In this document: positions 8,615-15,973 of the stretch, in pieces
Numbering within the stretch: the stretch's first letter is position 1
Layout: every line of letters begins with the position of its first letter
Assembly (NCBI GenBank): GCA_965652395.1
Contig: CBFGUW010000006.1
Coordinates: 85,799 to 149,798, forward strand
Source: Saccharospirillum sp965652395
GTDB taxonomy: Bacteria; Pseudomonadota; Gammaproteobacteria; Pseudomonadales; Natronospirillaceae
Direction of reading: 5' to 3'
Length of the DNA stretch: 64,000 nucleotides
Program-made: the position numbers and the translations under genes
The notes under the pieces: model-generated
Seen by the model: the letters and a program-made list of their open reading frames with translations, nothing else
What the model was told of the DNA's origin: nothing
Databases searched by the model: none

Positions 8615-9577
8615 ATGAAAGCCATTGTACTAACCCATTTCGGCCTTGAGGGAGCTCAAGTCAAGGAAGTGGATGCTCCAATCCCCAAAGAGAATGAGGT
8701 TCTCATTAAAGTACATGCCTCCTCCCTGAACGACTGGGACCTCAGCATGATAGAAGGCAAACCTTTTGTCTTAAGAGCCTTTTATGGGTGGCGGAAACCC
8801 AGAATACGCACACCTGGCTGCGATGTGGCCGGGGTCGTCACCGCTAAAGGGGCTTCCGTGAGCGCATTCAGCGAAGGCGATGCCGTATACGGCGACTTGC
8901 ACAATTGCGGCTTCGGAAGCCTCGCAGAATACTGCCTGGCCCGCGAGCAGGACCTAAGACTGAAGCCCAAATCATTATCGTTCGAGCAGGCCGCCGCCTT
9001 ACCCCACGCCGCCACCCTGGCCTGGCAGGCGATCCACCAGGATTTACGCCGCTATGCCGGTGGTTCGTTACTGATTAACGGCGCCGGAGGCGGAGTAGGC
9101 TTCATTGCACTGCAACTGGCCAGGTTGAATGGATTTCAGGTAACGGGGGTGGATAAGGGAATAAAGCTACAGGCGCTGAAAGAAGCGGGTTTTAGCCGGG
9201 TGGTGAACTGCGACGAAGTCGATTTCACCCGCGAAGGCCACCAATATGATCTGATTCTCGACGTTCAAAGCCGACTTAGCCCATCGGATTATACGCGGGC
9301 ACTGAAACCCAACGGCACCTACATCACGGTGGGAGGGTCGTTAATTCGATTGTTACAGCTCTGGTTGCTGGGTCGTTTCCATGGCCGGAAGGCTTCAAAA
9401 ACCATTCGGGTATTAGCGTTGAAGGCGAACGAAGGATTATCGGAAATGGCGGAGCTTTTTGAATCCGGTCAGGTTGCCCCCTTGATCGACGGCCCTTACC
9501 GGTTCGATGAGTTTCAACACGCCTTACGCCGGTACAAACAGTGCGAGCAGACAGGGCGAATCGTGATTGTGCCGTGA
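8615..9577 (+). CDS. Zinc-independent MDR-family NADPH:quinone reductase-like oxidoreductase, 320 aa
   Basis: A medium-chain dehydrogenase/reductase. It opens with MKAIVLTHFG, has the N-terminal GroES-like barrel with PGCDVAGVVTAKGASVSAF, and a Rossmann domain with LLINGAGGGVGFIALQLA (dinucleotide-binding GAGGGVG) followed by a conserved ATLAWQAI helix. The zinc-ligand cysteines of true alcohol dehydrogenases are not seen, so quinone or enone reduction with NADPH is more likely. The start at 8615 follows GGAAGG eight bases upstream. It is monocistronic and converges on the next gene through a strong hairpin. The substrate is not predictable. Confidence 0.85.
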   Translation: MKAIVLTHFGLEGAQVKEVDAPIPKENEVLIKVHASSLNDWDLSMIEGKPFVLRAFYGWRKPRIRTPGCDVAGVVTAKGASVSAFSEGDAVYGDLHNCGFGSLAEYCLAREQDLRLKPKSLSFEQAAALPHAATLAWQAIHQDLRRYAGGSLLINGAGGGVGFIALQLARLNGFQVTGVDKGIKLQALKEAGFSRVVNCDEVDFTREGHQYDLILDVQSRLSPSDYTRALKPNGTYITVGGSLIRLLQLWLLGRFHGRKASKTIRVLALKANEGLSEMAELFESGQVAPLIDGPYRFDEFQHALRRYKQCEQTGRIVIVP

Positions 9578-9589
9578 AAAACTAGTTTA

Positions 9590-9624
9590 ATCACAGGGGC
9601 TTCTTCCGGAAGCGCCCCTGTGAT
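9590..9624. terminator. Bidirectional terminator-like hairpin
   Basis: ATCACAGGGGC pairs perfectly with GCCCCTGTGAT around an inner CTTC/GAAG stem and a TTCCG loop. It lies between two convergent genes. A T-run (AGTTTTTC) follows it on the minus strand, so it is best suited to stop the minus-strand gene, and it probably acts in both directions. Confidence 0.7.
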
Positions 9625-9655
9625 AGCAGCGATATTCCCAGTATCGACTTCCGCA

Positions 9656-10324
9656 TTATTTGCCGGAGGCTGGTTTCGGTGCCGCTGCCGCCGCAGCGGG
9701 AGCGCTACCACCCGCAACCCGTGCTATCGAATTTCTTCTGCTCAGTACATAGCCAGCCCCGTGGTCCGTCTCTGGGCTTCCGCTTTTATTTCTTTTGTTT
9801 TCAGCCACCCGAGCTTGGTAAGCCCTATCGAGCAAGTGCAGAGCCTGGCCCGGGTCTCCCGCTAAATAAGCTTCTTTGGCATGCTGTTCATCCGCATGTG
9901 TCGCCGCAGACCCACGACCGTGGGCATCTCGCGTGCCATCTTGTGGCGGCTTGGTCAGCCAAGCTTGAGTGGCAGCAGAATGGGGCGCAAGAATGGCCGC
10001 TTGTTCCGCTGCTCTCGCGTCACGAGCAGCGGCCCTTTCTGCAGCCGATTTCTTTGCTCGACTTTTCTGCATTTTAAACCCGTCATCGGGTGCCGCCGCT
10101 GCGGCCGCACGAACCGCGCCAGGGCCTCTTGTGCTGGGAGATTTTGCACTTGCCAGCTCCTCCTGACTTGCCGCTGCGGCCGCCTTGGCGGCCCGCTGCC
10201 TTGCACGCCTTCGCGCACTCTTGCTGGGGGTGGCTGATGGCGCCGCAGAAGGCTTTCCAGGCGGTTTTCCGGGGGGATCGCCGGAAGGGCCTCCTCCACT
10301 CAGTGCACTGAAAGGATTGTCCAT
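9656..10324 (-). CDS. Hypothetical alanine-rich low-complexity protein, 222 aa
   Basis: Not recognised. The N-terminal third is Gly/Pro/Ser-rich (GGGPSGDPPGKPPGKP), followed by basic and alanine runs (SARRRARQRAAKAAAAAS, KKSAAERAAARDARAAEQA), then a more ordinary segment with AYLAGDPGQALHLLDRAYQA, which reads like a single TPR-like helical hairpin. It ends in another Ala/Pro tail. No signal peptide or membrane helix is evident. The ribosome-binding site is weak. The ordinary C-terminal segment and the terminator just past the stop favour a real gene, but low complexity makes frame choice less certain than for its neighbours. Confidence 0.55.
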   Translation of the reverse strand: MDNPFSALSGGGPSGDPPGKPPGKPSAAPSATPSKSARRRARQRAAKAAAAASQEELASAKSPSTRGPGAVRAAAAAAPDDGFKMQKSRAKKSAAERAAARDARAAEQAAILAPHSAATQAWLTKPPQDGTRDAHGRGSAATHADEQHAKEAYLAGDPGQALHLLDRAYQARVAENKRNKSGSPETDHGAGYVLSRRNSIARVAGGSAPAAAAAAPKPASGK

Positions 10325-10462
10325 GAAAAAACATCTCAGTTTGGGGATGGTTGACGACCATTGCTGTTGGTTGCTGATTTTAGCGTAGAGCAGCGCTATG
10401 TTTTTTCCAGAAAACTCCTTGTGCGTTGGATAGGATATTCATTCGGGAACCGTGGCGGCGAG

Positions 10463-10693
10463 TCACCGGCCGCCCCTCGCCCCCATACGCCCCAAAATCT
10501 CATTCAACTCCGGCTCCGTGATATCCACATACTCCAGAACCCGCCCGTAGAGCATCACCGTGGGTACATTCCGGCCGTTCAGTTCTTTTTGGGTTTCATT
10601 CAGAACGTAAAGGACAATACGTTCGGTCCGGGTTAGTCCATCCCGAACATCTGGCAGGATCTCGTTTAGATAAGCGGTGTCATGTTTATCCAT
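10463..10693 (-). CDS. Hypothetical protein, 76 aa
   Basis: Begins MDKHDTAYLNEILPDV and continues with RTERIVLYVLNETQKELNG and VPTVMLYGRVLEYVDITEPE, a normal globular composition with an amphipathic helical pattern. The frame is open to 10759. I prefer the ATG at 10693 because a GGAGG box lies 14 bases upstream, with a GGGAA closer in, and the extra 22 residues look non-native. I do not recognise the family. It stands alone on the minus strand at the edge of the toxin-antitoxin region, so a role there is possible but unsupported. Confidence 0.6.
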   Translation of the reverse strand: MDKHDTAYLNEILPDVRDGLTRTERIVLYVLNETQKELNGRNVPTVMLYGRVLEYVDITEPELNEILGRMGARGGR

Positions 10694-10829
10694 ATTCCCG
10701 TTTTGGTCCTCCGCCGATGATATGGATCGTACTTCAGCCACACTCAGGATACGGGCCAAAGCACCCCATGCCCATCCTGGCTAAGCAGCCCTGCCAGCTG
10801 ACAAAGGATACTGAAAAGTAGATGACCCC

Positions 10830-10858
10830 TTGAGGTAGTCACTGAACAGAGCTATATT
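10830..10858 (+). promoter_or_regulatory. Candidate sigma70 promoter for the PIN toxin-antitoxin pair
   Basis: TTGAGG (10830-10835) and TATATT (10853-10858) with a 17-base spacer, ending 31 bases before the antitoxin ATG. Confidence 0.5.
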
Positions 10859-10889
10859 CGTGACCATACCCTATGACCAGGGCTGCATA

Positions 10890-11126
10890 ATGTCTCAAGA
10901 GCAGGTATCAAAATCCCAATTCAAAGCGAAAGCATTGGAATTCTTCCGCACCGTAGAGGCTTCCGGGGAGCCTGTCATTGTTACTGACAAAGGGCAACCA
11001 ACGATAGAGGTTCGCCGCTACCGCAAGGACAAACGCACCCCCTTGGACCTCTTAAGGGGTACGGTCGTTGAATATAAAGATCCCACCGAGCCAGTTGGTG
11101 AAGACGACTGGGAGTCTTTGAATTGA
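10890..11126 (+). CDS. Phd/YefM-family antitoxin, 78 aa
   Basis: Begins MSQEQVSKSQFKAKALEFFR and continues EASGEPVIVTDKGQPTIEVR, the pattern of the Phd/YefM fold: an N-terminal DNA-binding half in which FKAKALEFFRTVEASGEPVIVTDKG is diagnostic. The acidic C-terminus (VEYKDPTEPVGEDDWESLN) is the likely toxin-binding tail. It overlaps the toxin gene by three bases, as is usual for antitoxin-first operons. The start at 10890 is preferred over 10860 because AGGG lies seven bases upstream and homologues start near MSQ. It is expected to neutralise the PIN toxin and repress the shared promoter. Confidence 0.85.
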   Translation: MSQEQVSKSQFKAKALEFFRTVEASGEPVIVTDKGQPTIEVRRYRKDKRTPLDLLRGTVVEYKDPTEPVGEDDWESLN

Positions 11127-11524
11127 TCGTACTCGATACTCACGCGCTGATATGGTGGGTCAACGGGGATAGCTCCTTATCGACACCTGCAAGCCTTGTC
11201 ATTCAGAACGAACAAGAGGACGAAGACGGTTTGATATTGGTATCGGCCATTTCGGCATGGGAAATCGCCATGCTGGTGGATAAGGGACGCATCGCATTGA
11301 CAATGGATGTGGACGATTGGCTGGACGTGGTTAAAGACATAGATGGATTACGGTTTGTGCCGGTGGATAACGACATCGCGGTGCAATCCACACGTTTACC
11401 GGATGACTTTCACAAAGACCCGGCCGACCGAATGATAGTGGCATTGGCAAGGCATGTTAACGCCCCACTGGTGACGGCCGATGAAAAGATTCGTGCCTAC
11501 AAGCACGTTCGGACGGTCTGGTAA
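11123..11524 (+). CDS. PIN-domain toxin (VapC / Sll0205-like ribonuclease), 133 aa
   Basis: Starts at TTG (11123), overlapping the antitoxin stop as TTGA. PIN-domain acidic residues are visible in order: D5 in IVLDTHALIWW, the glutamate of SAISAWEIAMLV, the aspartate of KDPADRMIVALA, and the aspartate of LVTADEKI. These are the metal-binding residues of VapC-type endoribonucleases that cleave tRNA or other RNA. Full length, with all acidic residues kept, so the pair should be functional. Confidence 0.88.
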   Translation: MIVLDTHALIWWVNGDSSLSTPASLVIQNEQEDEDGLILVSAISAWEIAMLVDKGRIALTMDVDDWLDVVKDIDGLRFVPVDNDIAVQSTRLPDDFHKDPADRMIVALARHVNAPLVTADEKIRAYKHVRTVW

Positions 11525-11692
11525 TATGCCCGCCATGAAAAAACCACACTCTTTCAGCGACTCAAGCGTGCTTATGTGGATGCCCGTTACTCAGAACACT
11601 ATGAAATCACCCGGGATGAGCTGGAATGGTTGCAAACGCAGGTACTTGTCTTGCGGGAACTGACCGAAATGGTTTGCTTGTCCCGAATCTAA
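11525..11692 (+). pseudogene. C-terminal remnant of a HEPN-domain protein
   Basis: Reading from 11525, directly after an in-frame TAA, the frame gives LFQRLKRAYVDARYSEHYEI, then ELEWLQTQVLVLRELTEMVC and a stop at 11692. The AYVDARYSEHYEIT block is the conserved C-terminal helix of HEPN-domain proteins that pair with MNT nucleotidyltransferases. The catalytic R-x4-6-H region and the whole N-terminal part are missing and there is no start codon, so this is a decayed 3' fragment. Confidence 0.8.
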
Positions 11693-11910
11693 TCAGGAAC
11701 TAGACAAGTCGCCTCGCCTTCAAACGGCTCAAGCTTGAAAACCGGGCCACCGGAATAATTCACTTTCAAGTTCTTAAAAACAGAAAGCTTTGGGTGGCCT
11801 ATCCCGCCCGGAGGAACTTTCAGGGTAACCACAGCATTTTCATCTGCTTGTTCAAGCGCTTTCTTAAGTTGGTGTACCGTTAGTTGGAAAGGGGTTGGTT
11901 CGTTAACCAT
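11689..11910 (-). CDS. Hypothetical protein, 73 aa
   Basis: Begins MVNEPTPFQLTVHQLKKALE and continues QADENAVVTLKVPPGG, then a beta-rich C-terminus (VNYSGGPVFKLEPFEGEATC). The first half resembles a short helix followed by VTLKVP, a pattern seen in small uncharacterised phage-like or toxin-region proteins; I assign no function. The start at the ATG (11910) follows AAGGA ten bases upstream. Its 3' end overlaps the HEPN remnant by four bases on the other strand. Confidence 0.6.
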   Translation of the reverse strand: MVNEPTPFQLTVHQLKKALEQADENAVVTLKVPPGGIGHPKLSVFKNLKVNYSGGPVFKLEPFEGEATCLVPD

Positions 11911-11982
11911 CAATTGTCGTTCCTTTGTTCGCCGTTATCGGCCGTATTTACATTGTTGGGCAGTCGAGTGTTCTCAGCCGGA

Positions 11983-12180
11983 TCATATGGGCCGGGCGTC
12001 CTGAATCACCTGACTTCGAAACTTAGGCGGCAAGTCACCGGGCGTCAGGAGGTCGACGTGCCCTCCGAGTATCTCTTCCAATTCATCTTGGAGGCCTCCC
12101 AGGTCAAGCAGGGTAGTGCCCGGCAGCGGATCGACGAGGATGTCACTGTCCTCACTGTCGCTTCCAGTCGCCTGTACTAT
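11983..12180 (-). pseudogene. Remnant of an MNT-type nucleotidyltransferase (MntA-like antitoxin)
   Basis: On the minus strand the frame ending at 11983 reads SDSEDSDILVDPLPGTTL, LDLGGLQDELEEILGG and HVDLLTPGDLPPKFRSQVI, then a stop. This is the typical C-terminal two thirds of small MNT-domain nucleotidyltransferases. The N-terminal GSxxRG motif is absent, an upstream in-frame stop closes the frame, and the DSD(L)DIL motif has lost one residue, so the gene is dead. Its usual partner, a HEPN protein, is also a fragment about 300 bases away, now on the opposite strand. Confidence 0.8.
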
Positions 12181-12194
12181 CGGCGGTATTTGCG

Positions 12195-12218
12195 TTGTAG
12201 TATTCTAAAACTCTACAA
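12195..12218 (+). promoter_or_regulatory. Candidate operator palindrome before the orphan antitoxin
   Basis: TTGTAG at 12195-12200 and CTACAA at 12213-12218 form a 6-bp inverted repeat with a 12-base AT-rich centre, 23 bases before the antitoxin ATG. Position suits an autoregulatory site; this is inference. Confidence 0.35.
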
Positions 12219-12241
12219 CTTTCTGGAAACGGGTATCAAAG

Positions 12242-12412
12242 ATGAGCTCAAACATTGAAAAGTACGGTGTTAAGGCCGTCAAGCGCCCTAAAATTAAGCC
12301 CAAAAAGTCTTTGAATCTGGAAGGCCAGGAGGGTGAGCAGATCATTCTGTCCGAGACTAAATTGGTCATGCGTACCCATAAGAATACGTTTCGCCGTTTA
12401 GCCGACATGTAA
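12242..12412 (+). CDS. Small antitoxin of a Doc/Fic death-on-curing module, 56 aa
   Basis: Begins MSSNIEKYGVKAVKRPKIKP and ends THKNTFRRLADM. I recognise this as the very short antitoxin-like protein encoded just upstream of Doc-family death-on-curing toxins; the RLADM C-terminus next to the toxin start is characteristic. The stop is immediately followed by the ATG of the toxin remnant (TAAATG). The reading frame is intact although its toxin partner is not. Confidence 0.75.
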   Translation: MSSNIEKYGVKAVKRPKIKPKKSLNLEGQEGEQIILSETKLVMRTHKNTFRRLADM

Positions 12413-12665
12413 ATGTACCCCTTGGAAATTCCATTTGAGCGAGTCATCCAGATAAACACCTATATCCTGTCAACCGAGCCTGGAATGCACGGTATTGTGT
12501 AAGCGTACCGGTTTGGCTGTTGCGTTAGAGTATTTGTCTATCAACGATCACGAGATTGAAGCTGAGAACCTTCTACTCGCGGATGCCATGCGTGATTTAG
12601 TCCTAGGTGAGCTAACGGAGCAGGGCTTGGCTGACATTCTCTATGCCCAATATCTGTTGTCCTGA
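12413..12665 (+). pseudogene. Doc/Fic-type toxin gene with internal deletion
   Basis: The first 29 codons read FERVIQINTYILSTEPGMHG, the N-terminus of Doc toxins, then hit TAA (12500). From 12501, in another frame, the sequence reads KRTGLAVALEYLSINDHEIE and ends DLVLGELTEQGLADILYAQY, the C-terminus of the same family. About 50-60 residues between them are missing, including the HxFxDxN part of the Fic catalytic motif; only its trailing KRT remains. A deletion with frameshift has destroyed the toxin. Confidence 0.85.
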
Positions 12666-12787
12666 ATCCTAGCGTCGAACTAAGTTCTTTCTAGTCTGAG
12701 AGCCGTAACAGCGCATCCCCACAAATTCGCATTTCCCCACCCAACCTGCTAGCTTGAGTACTGGCCATTCACGCATGGGAGGAATCC

Positions 12788-12811
12788 ATGATGAGTTGGA
12801 GTACAGCATGA
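12788..12811 (+). promoter_or_regulatory. Seven-codon upstream reading frame coupled to nuoA
   Basis: GGGAGGAATCC places a strong ribosome-binding site before ATG at 12788, encoding MMSWSTA and then TGA, whose bases overlap the nuoA ATG (12808) as ATGA. This could be a leader peptide giving translational coupling for the first complex I gene. Confidence 0.4.
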
Positions 12812-13242
12812 GCGCAGTTACCGTCACCGCCGAACAGTGGGCGACTGGGTTCTTTATTGTCGCTGTTATCGGGCTCTGCGTGTTGATGATCGGGCTGTCC
12901 CACTTTCTGGGTGGCCGTAGCCGGGGGCGCAGTCGTGACATCCCCTTCGAATCCGGCATTGTGGGGGCGGGGAGTGCCCGGCAACGCTATTCTGTGAAAT
13001 TCTATCTGGTCGCGATGCTGTTCGTGATTTTCGATATCGAGGCTGTTTTCCTGTTCGCCTGGGCGGTGTCTGTCCGTGAGGTGGGCTGGGCTGGTTTTTG
13101 GGGTGCGGCCGTTTTTATTGTGGTTTTATTGGCTGGGCTGGTTTACGACAGCCGGGTTGGGGCGCTAGATTGGGCGCCAAGCGGTAGCCATGGTTCCAAA
13201 CGGGAAGCCAAACGCACCGGGCCCGCCGAGGCACGTTCCTAG
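12808..13242 (+). CDS. nuoA: NADH-quinone oxidoreductase subunit A, 144 aa
   Basis: First gene of the main complex I operon. Three membrane helices, with the conserved DIPFESGIVGAGSARQRYSV loop between helices 1 and 2 and the KFYLVAMLFVIFDIEAVFLF helix, whose acidic FDIEA residues are characteristic of NuoA. The start is set at MSAVTVT, eight bases after GGAG; an upstream in-frame ATG at 12775 is less likely. It sits in the membrane next to NuoH and NuoJ near the quinone cavity. A 215-base gap with a structured repeat separates it from nuoB. Confidence 0.95.
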   Translation: MSAVTVTAEQWATGFFIVAVIGLCVLMIGLSHFLGGRSRGRSRDIPFESGIVGAGSARQRYSVKFYLVAMLFVIFDIEAVFLFAWAVSVREVGWAGFWGAAVFIVVLLAGLVYDSRVGALDWAPSGSHGSKREAKRTGPAEARS

Positions 13243-13297
13243 GCGGGAAATTTGAACGGTAGGGGTTTTTGCTGGTAGACCAATACGCCATTGGCTA

Positions 13298-13410
13298 GCA
13301 GCGGAGGCCGGGTAGGCCCTTGCGGGGGAGTCCGCAACAGGGATGTTGCGGTCTAGGCTCCATGGATGGATTCACGCCGACCCCGTAAGGGCCTACCCGG
13401 TAGCCGCTGC
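13298..13410 (+). repeat. Structured intergenic repeat, copy 1 (nuoA-nuoB gap)
   Basis: An outer stem of about 20 bp (CCGGGTAGGCCCTTGCGGGG with its near-complement at 13382-13401, one G-T wobble) is extended by GCAGCGG/CCGCTGC. It encloses a core shared with four other copies: a CCGCAACA-GGGA-TGTTGCGG hairpin, then a CTCCATGGATGG segment and TTCACGCCGACCCC. It is followed by GCGGGTTCAGG, also seen after other copies. Confidence 0.9.
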
Positions 13411-13457
13411 GGGTTCAGGCGATGGACCAAGAGCGACCCCAAGGAGGAGTTGTATAT

Positions 13458-14138
13458 ATGCCATACACTCTGACGCGAGCCGATGACGCCGTCGCCGAGG
13501 CGAATGCCCGTTATCCATTGGATAAGCTGGAGCGGGTGGAAGACCCGATCAAACAGCAACTGGACCGGAATGTCTTTACCGGCAAGCTGGATGAAGTGCT
13601 GAACTCGGTGGTTAACTGGGGTCGCAAGAACTCTCTCTGGCCCTACAACTTCGGGCTCTCCTGTTGTTACGTGGAAATGACCACAGCTTTTACCTCTCCT
13701 CACGATATTGCCCGTTTCGGCTCCGAAGTCATCCGTGCCTCCCCACGCCAGGCGGATTTCATGGTCATCGCCGGAACCTGCTTCATCAAAATGGCGCCGG
13801 TCATCCAACAGTTGTACGACCAGATGCTGGAGCCCAAATGGGTTATCTCCATGGGTTCCTGCGCGAATTCCGGCGGTATGTACGATATTTATTCGGTGGT
13901 GCAGGGCGTCGACAAGTTCCTGCCGGTCGATGTCTACATTCCCGGTTGCCCGCCGCGGCCGGAAGCGTTTTTACAGGGCCTGCGCCTGTTGCAGGATTCG
14001 ATACAAGAAGAGCGTCGTCCCCTTTCCTGGGTGGTCGGCGACCAGGGCGTGTACCGCGCCGACATGCCGTCCCAACGGGAAACCCTGCGGGAACGGCGCA
14101 TTCAGGCTACTGAGTTACGCAGTCCAGACAGCCTCTGA
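13458..14138 (+). CDS. nuoB: NADH-quinone oxidoreductase subunit B, 226 aa
   Basis: Carries the N2 [4Fe-4S] cluster, the last electron carrier before quinone. The four ligand cysteines are visible: the tandem pair in YNFGLSCCYVEMTT, the cysteine in ISMGSCANSGGMYD, and the one in YIPGCPPRPEAF. The RASPRQADFMVIAGT block is canonical. The start follows AAGGAGG at good spacing. Length is normal for a gammaproteobacterial NuoB. Located in the peripheral arm at the membrane interface. It is the first gene after the copy 1 repeat. Confidence 0.97.
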   Translation: MPYTLTRADDAVAEANARYPLDKLERVEDPIKQQLDRNVFTGKLDEVLNSVVNWGRKNSLWPYNFGLSCCYVEMTTAFTSPHDIARFGSEVIRASPRQADFMVIAGTCFIKMAPVIQQLYDQMLEPKWVISMGSCANSGGMYDIYSVVQGVDKFLPVDVYIPGCPPRPEAFLQGLRLLQDSIQEERRPLSWVVGDQGVYRADMPSQRETLRERRIQATELRSPDSL

Positions 14139-14188
14139 ACGGACCTTCGCTGCCCTATACCCTATGGGGCTAAGGAGAGAGGACGATC

Positions 14189-15973
14189 ATGAGTGTTGTG
14201 ACATCGGCAGACCCCGCCTCGAAACGGGATCTCGAAGGGCACCCTTTGGTCAGCGAGTTGAAGGCTCGGTTCGACCCTGAAGTGCTGCATGTCCAGCCGA
14301 CCCATACCGGTATGCCGGTCATATGGGTCAACGGCGGCGTCCTCACGGCGGTGTTGACCTGGCTGCGCTCCGTGCCGCAACCCTTTTCCATGTTGTTCGA
14401 CCTCTCCGCCATCGACGAACGGCTGCGCAGCCATCGCGAGGGCCTGCCCGAAGCCGACTACACCGTTTTTTATCACCTGATGTCGATCGAGCGGAACCAG
14501 GATCTGATTCTGAAAGTCCCGGTCGACGAAAGGGACATGACTGTCCCGTCCTGCTGCCACCTCTATGCCAACGCCAACTGGTACGAGCGTGAGGTGTGGG
14601 ATATGTTCGGCATCCGGTTCAGCGGTCACCCGCACCTAACACGCATCCTGATGCCGCCAACCTGGACCGGTCACCCGTTGCGCAAGGACTACCCGGCCCG
14701 CGCCACCGAATTCGACCCCTACCGCCTCACCGTGGAAGGCCAGGAGATCGAACAGGAATCCCTGAGGTTCATACCGGAAGAGTGGGGCATGCAACGCGAA
14801 CGCGACGGCAGCGAGTTCATGTTCCTGAACCTGGGTCCGAACCATCCTTCGGCCCACGGCGCCTTCCGCATCGTTTTGCAGCTCGATGGCGAAGAAGTGG
14901 TCGATTGCGTGCCCGACATCGGCTACCACCATCGCGGCGCCGAGAAAATGGCCGAGCGCCAATCCTGGCACAGCTACATTCCTTATACGGACCGCATCGA
15001 CTACACCGGCGGAGTCATGAACAACCTGCCGTATATACTCGCGGTAGAAAAGCTCGCGGGCATTCAGGTCACGGATCGCGCCGCCACCATCCGCGTGATG
15101 ATGGCCGAAATATTCCGCATCACCAGCCACCTGTTATTCCTGGGCACCTATCTGCAGGACCTGGGCGCCATGAGCCCGGTGTTTTTCACCTTTACCGACC
15201 GCCAGAAAGGTTACGAGGTGATCGAAGGCATCACCGGCTTCCGGATGCACCCCGCCTGGTACCGAATCGGCGGCGTCGCGCACGACCTGCCCAAAGGCTG
15301 GGAAGCCCTGGTGCAGGGCTTTCTTGACTGGATGCCCAAGCGCCTCGACGAATACCAAAAAGCCATGATGGACAACGCCATGGTGCGCGAACGAACGCGT
15401 AACATAGCCGCCTTCACCACCGAACAGGCTTTGGAATGGGGTATCACCGGGCCGAATCTGCGGGCCACCGGTTGCAACTTCGACCTGCGCAAGCAGCGGC
15501 CTTATTCCGGTTACGAGAATTTCGACTTCGAAGTGCCGCTCGGCACCCACGGCGACGTATTCGACCGCGGCCTGCTGCGCATCGAGGAAATGCGCCAGAG
15601 CCTGCGCATTATCCAGCAATGCGTGAACCACATGCCCGCCGGGCACTACAAAGCCGATCACCCGCTCACCACACCGCCGCCGCGTGACAAAATGCTGCAG
15701 CACATCGAAACGCTCATCACCCATTTTCTGCAGGTGTCCTGGGGGCCGGTATTGAAGCCCAACGAATCGTTGCAAATGATTGAAGCGACCAAAGGCATCA
15801 ACAGCTATTACCTGACCAGTGACGGCAGCACAACCAGTTACCGAACCCGCATCCGAACACCCAGTTTCCCGCATTTACAGCATATTCCCGAAGTCATGCG
15901 CGGCGGGTTCATACCGGATCTGATCGCCCACCTGGGCAGTATCGATTTCGTAATGGCCGACGTGGATCGCTGA
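14189..15973 (+). CDS. nuoC: Fused NADH-quinone oxidoreductase subunits C and D, 594 aa
   Basis: A natural NuoC-NuoD fusion as in E. coli (NuoCD, about 600 aa). Residues 1-190 are NuoC-like, with NWYEREVWDMFGIRFSGHP and LRKDYPA. The rest is NuoD, with LNLGPNHPSAHGAFRIVLQL (quinone-site histidines present), GYHHRGAEKMAERQSW and a canonical FDFEVPLGTHGDVFDR C-terminal half. It contributes the quinone-binding pocket together with NuoB. AAGGAG lies upstream of the ATG, and the stop overlaps nuoE as TGATG. Confidence 0.97.
   Translation: MSVVTSADPASKRDLEGHPLVSELKARFDPEVLHVQPTHTGMPVIWVNGGVLTAVLTWLRSVPQPFSMLFDLSAIDERLRSHREGLPEADYTVFYHLMSIERNQDLILKVPVDERDMTVPSCCHLYANANWYEREVWDMFGIRFSGHPHLTRILMPPTWTGHPLRKDYPARATEFDPYRLTVEGQEIEQESLRFIPEEWGMQRERDGSEFMFLNLGPNHPSAHGAFRIVLQLDGEEVVDCVPDIGYHHRGAEKMAERQSWHSYIPYTDRIDYTGGVMNNLPYILAVEKLAGIQVTDRAATIRVMMAEIFRITSHLLFLGTYLQDLGAMSPVFFTFTDRQKGYEVIEGITGFRMHPAWYRIGGVAHDLPKGWEALVQGFLDWMPKRLDEYQKAMMDNAMVRERTRNIAAFTTEQALEWGITGPNLRATGCNFDLRKQRPYSGYENFDFEVPLGTHGDVFDRGLLRIEEMRQSLRIIQQCVNHMPAGHYKADHPLTTPPPRDKMLQHIETLITHFLQVSWGPVLKPNESLQMIEATKGINSYYLTSDGSTTSYRTRIRTPSFPHLQHIPEVMRGGFIPDLIAHLGSIDFVMADVDR

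Noticed and set aside
11884..12258. 124-codon plus-strand frame
   Set aside because: It covers the minus-strand MNT remnant, which reads clearly as a known family.
12205..12459. 84-codon minus-strand frame
   Set aside because: It overlaps the plus-strand antitoxin and Doc remnant, which are recognisable; no supporting start signal.
13404..13420. GGGTTCA motif after several repeats as a tRNA T-arm
   Set aside because: No acceptor stem, D-arm or anticodon arm can be built around it; it appears to belong to the repeat edge.
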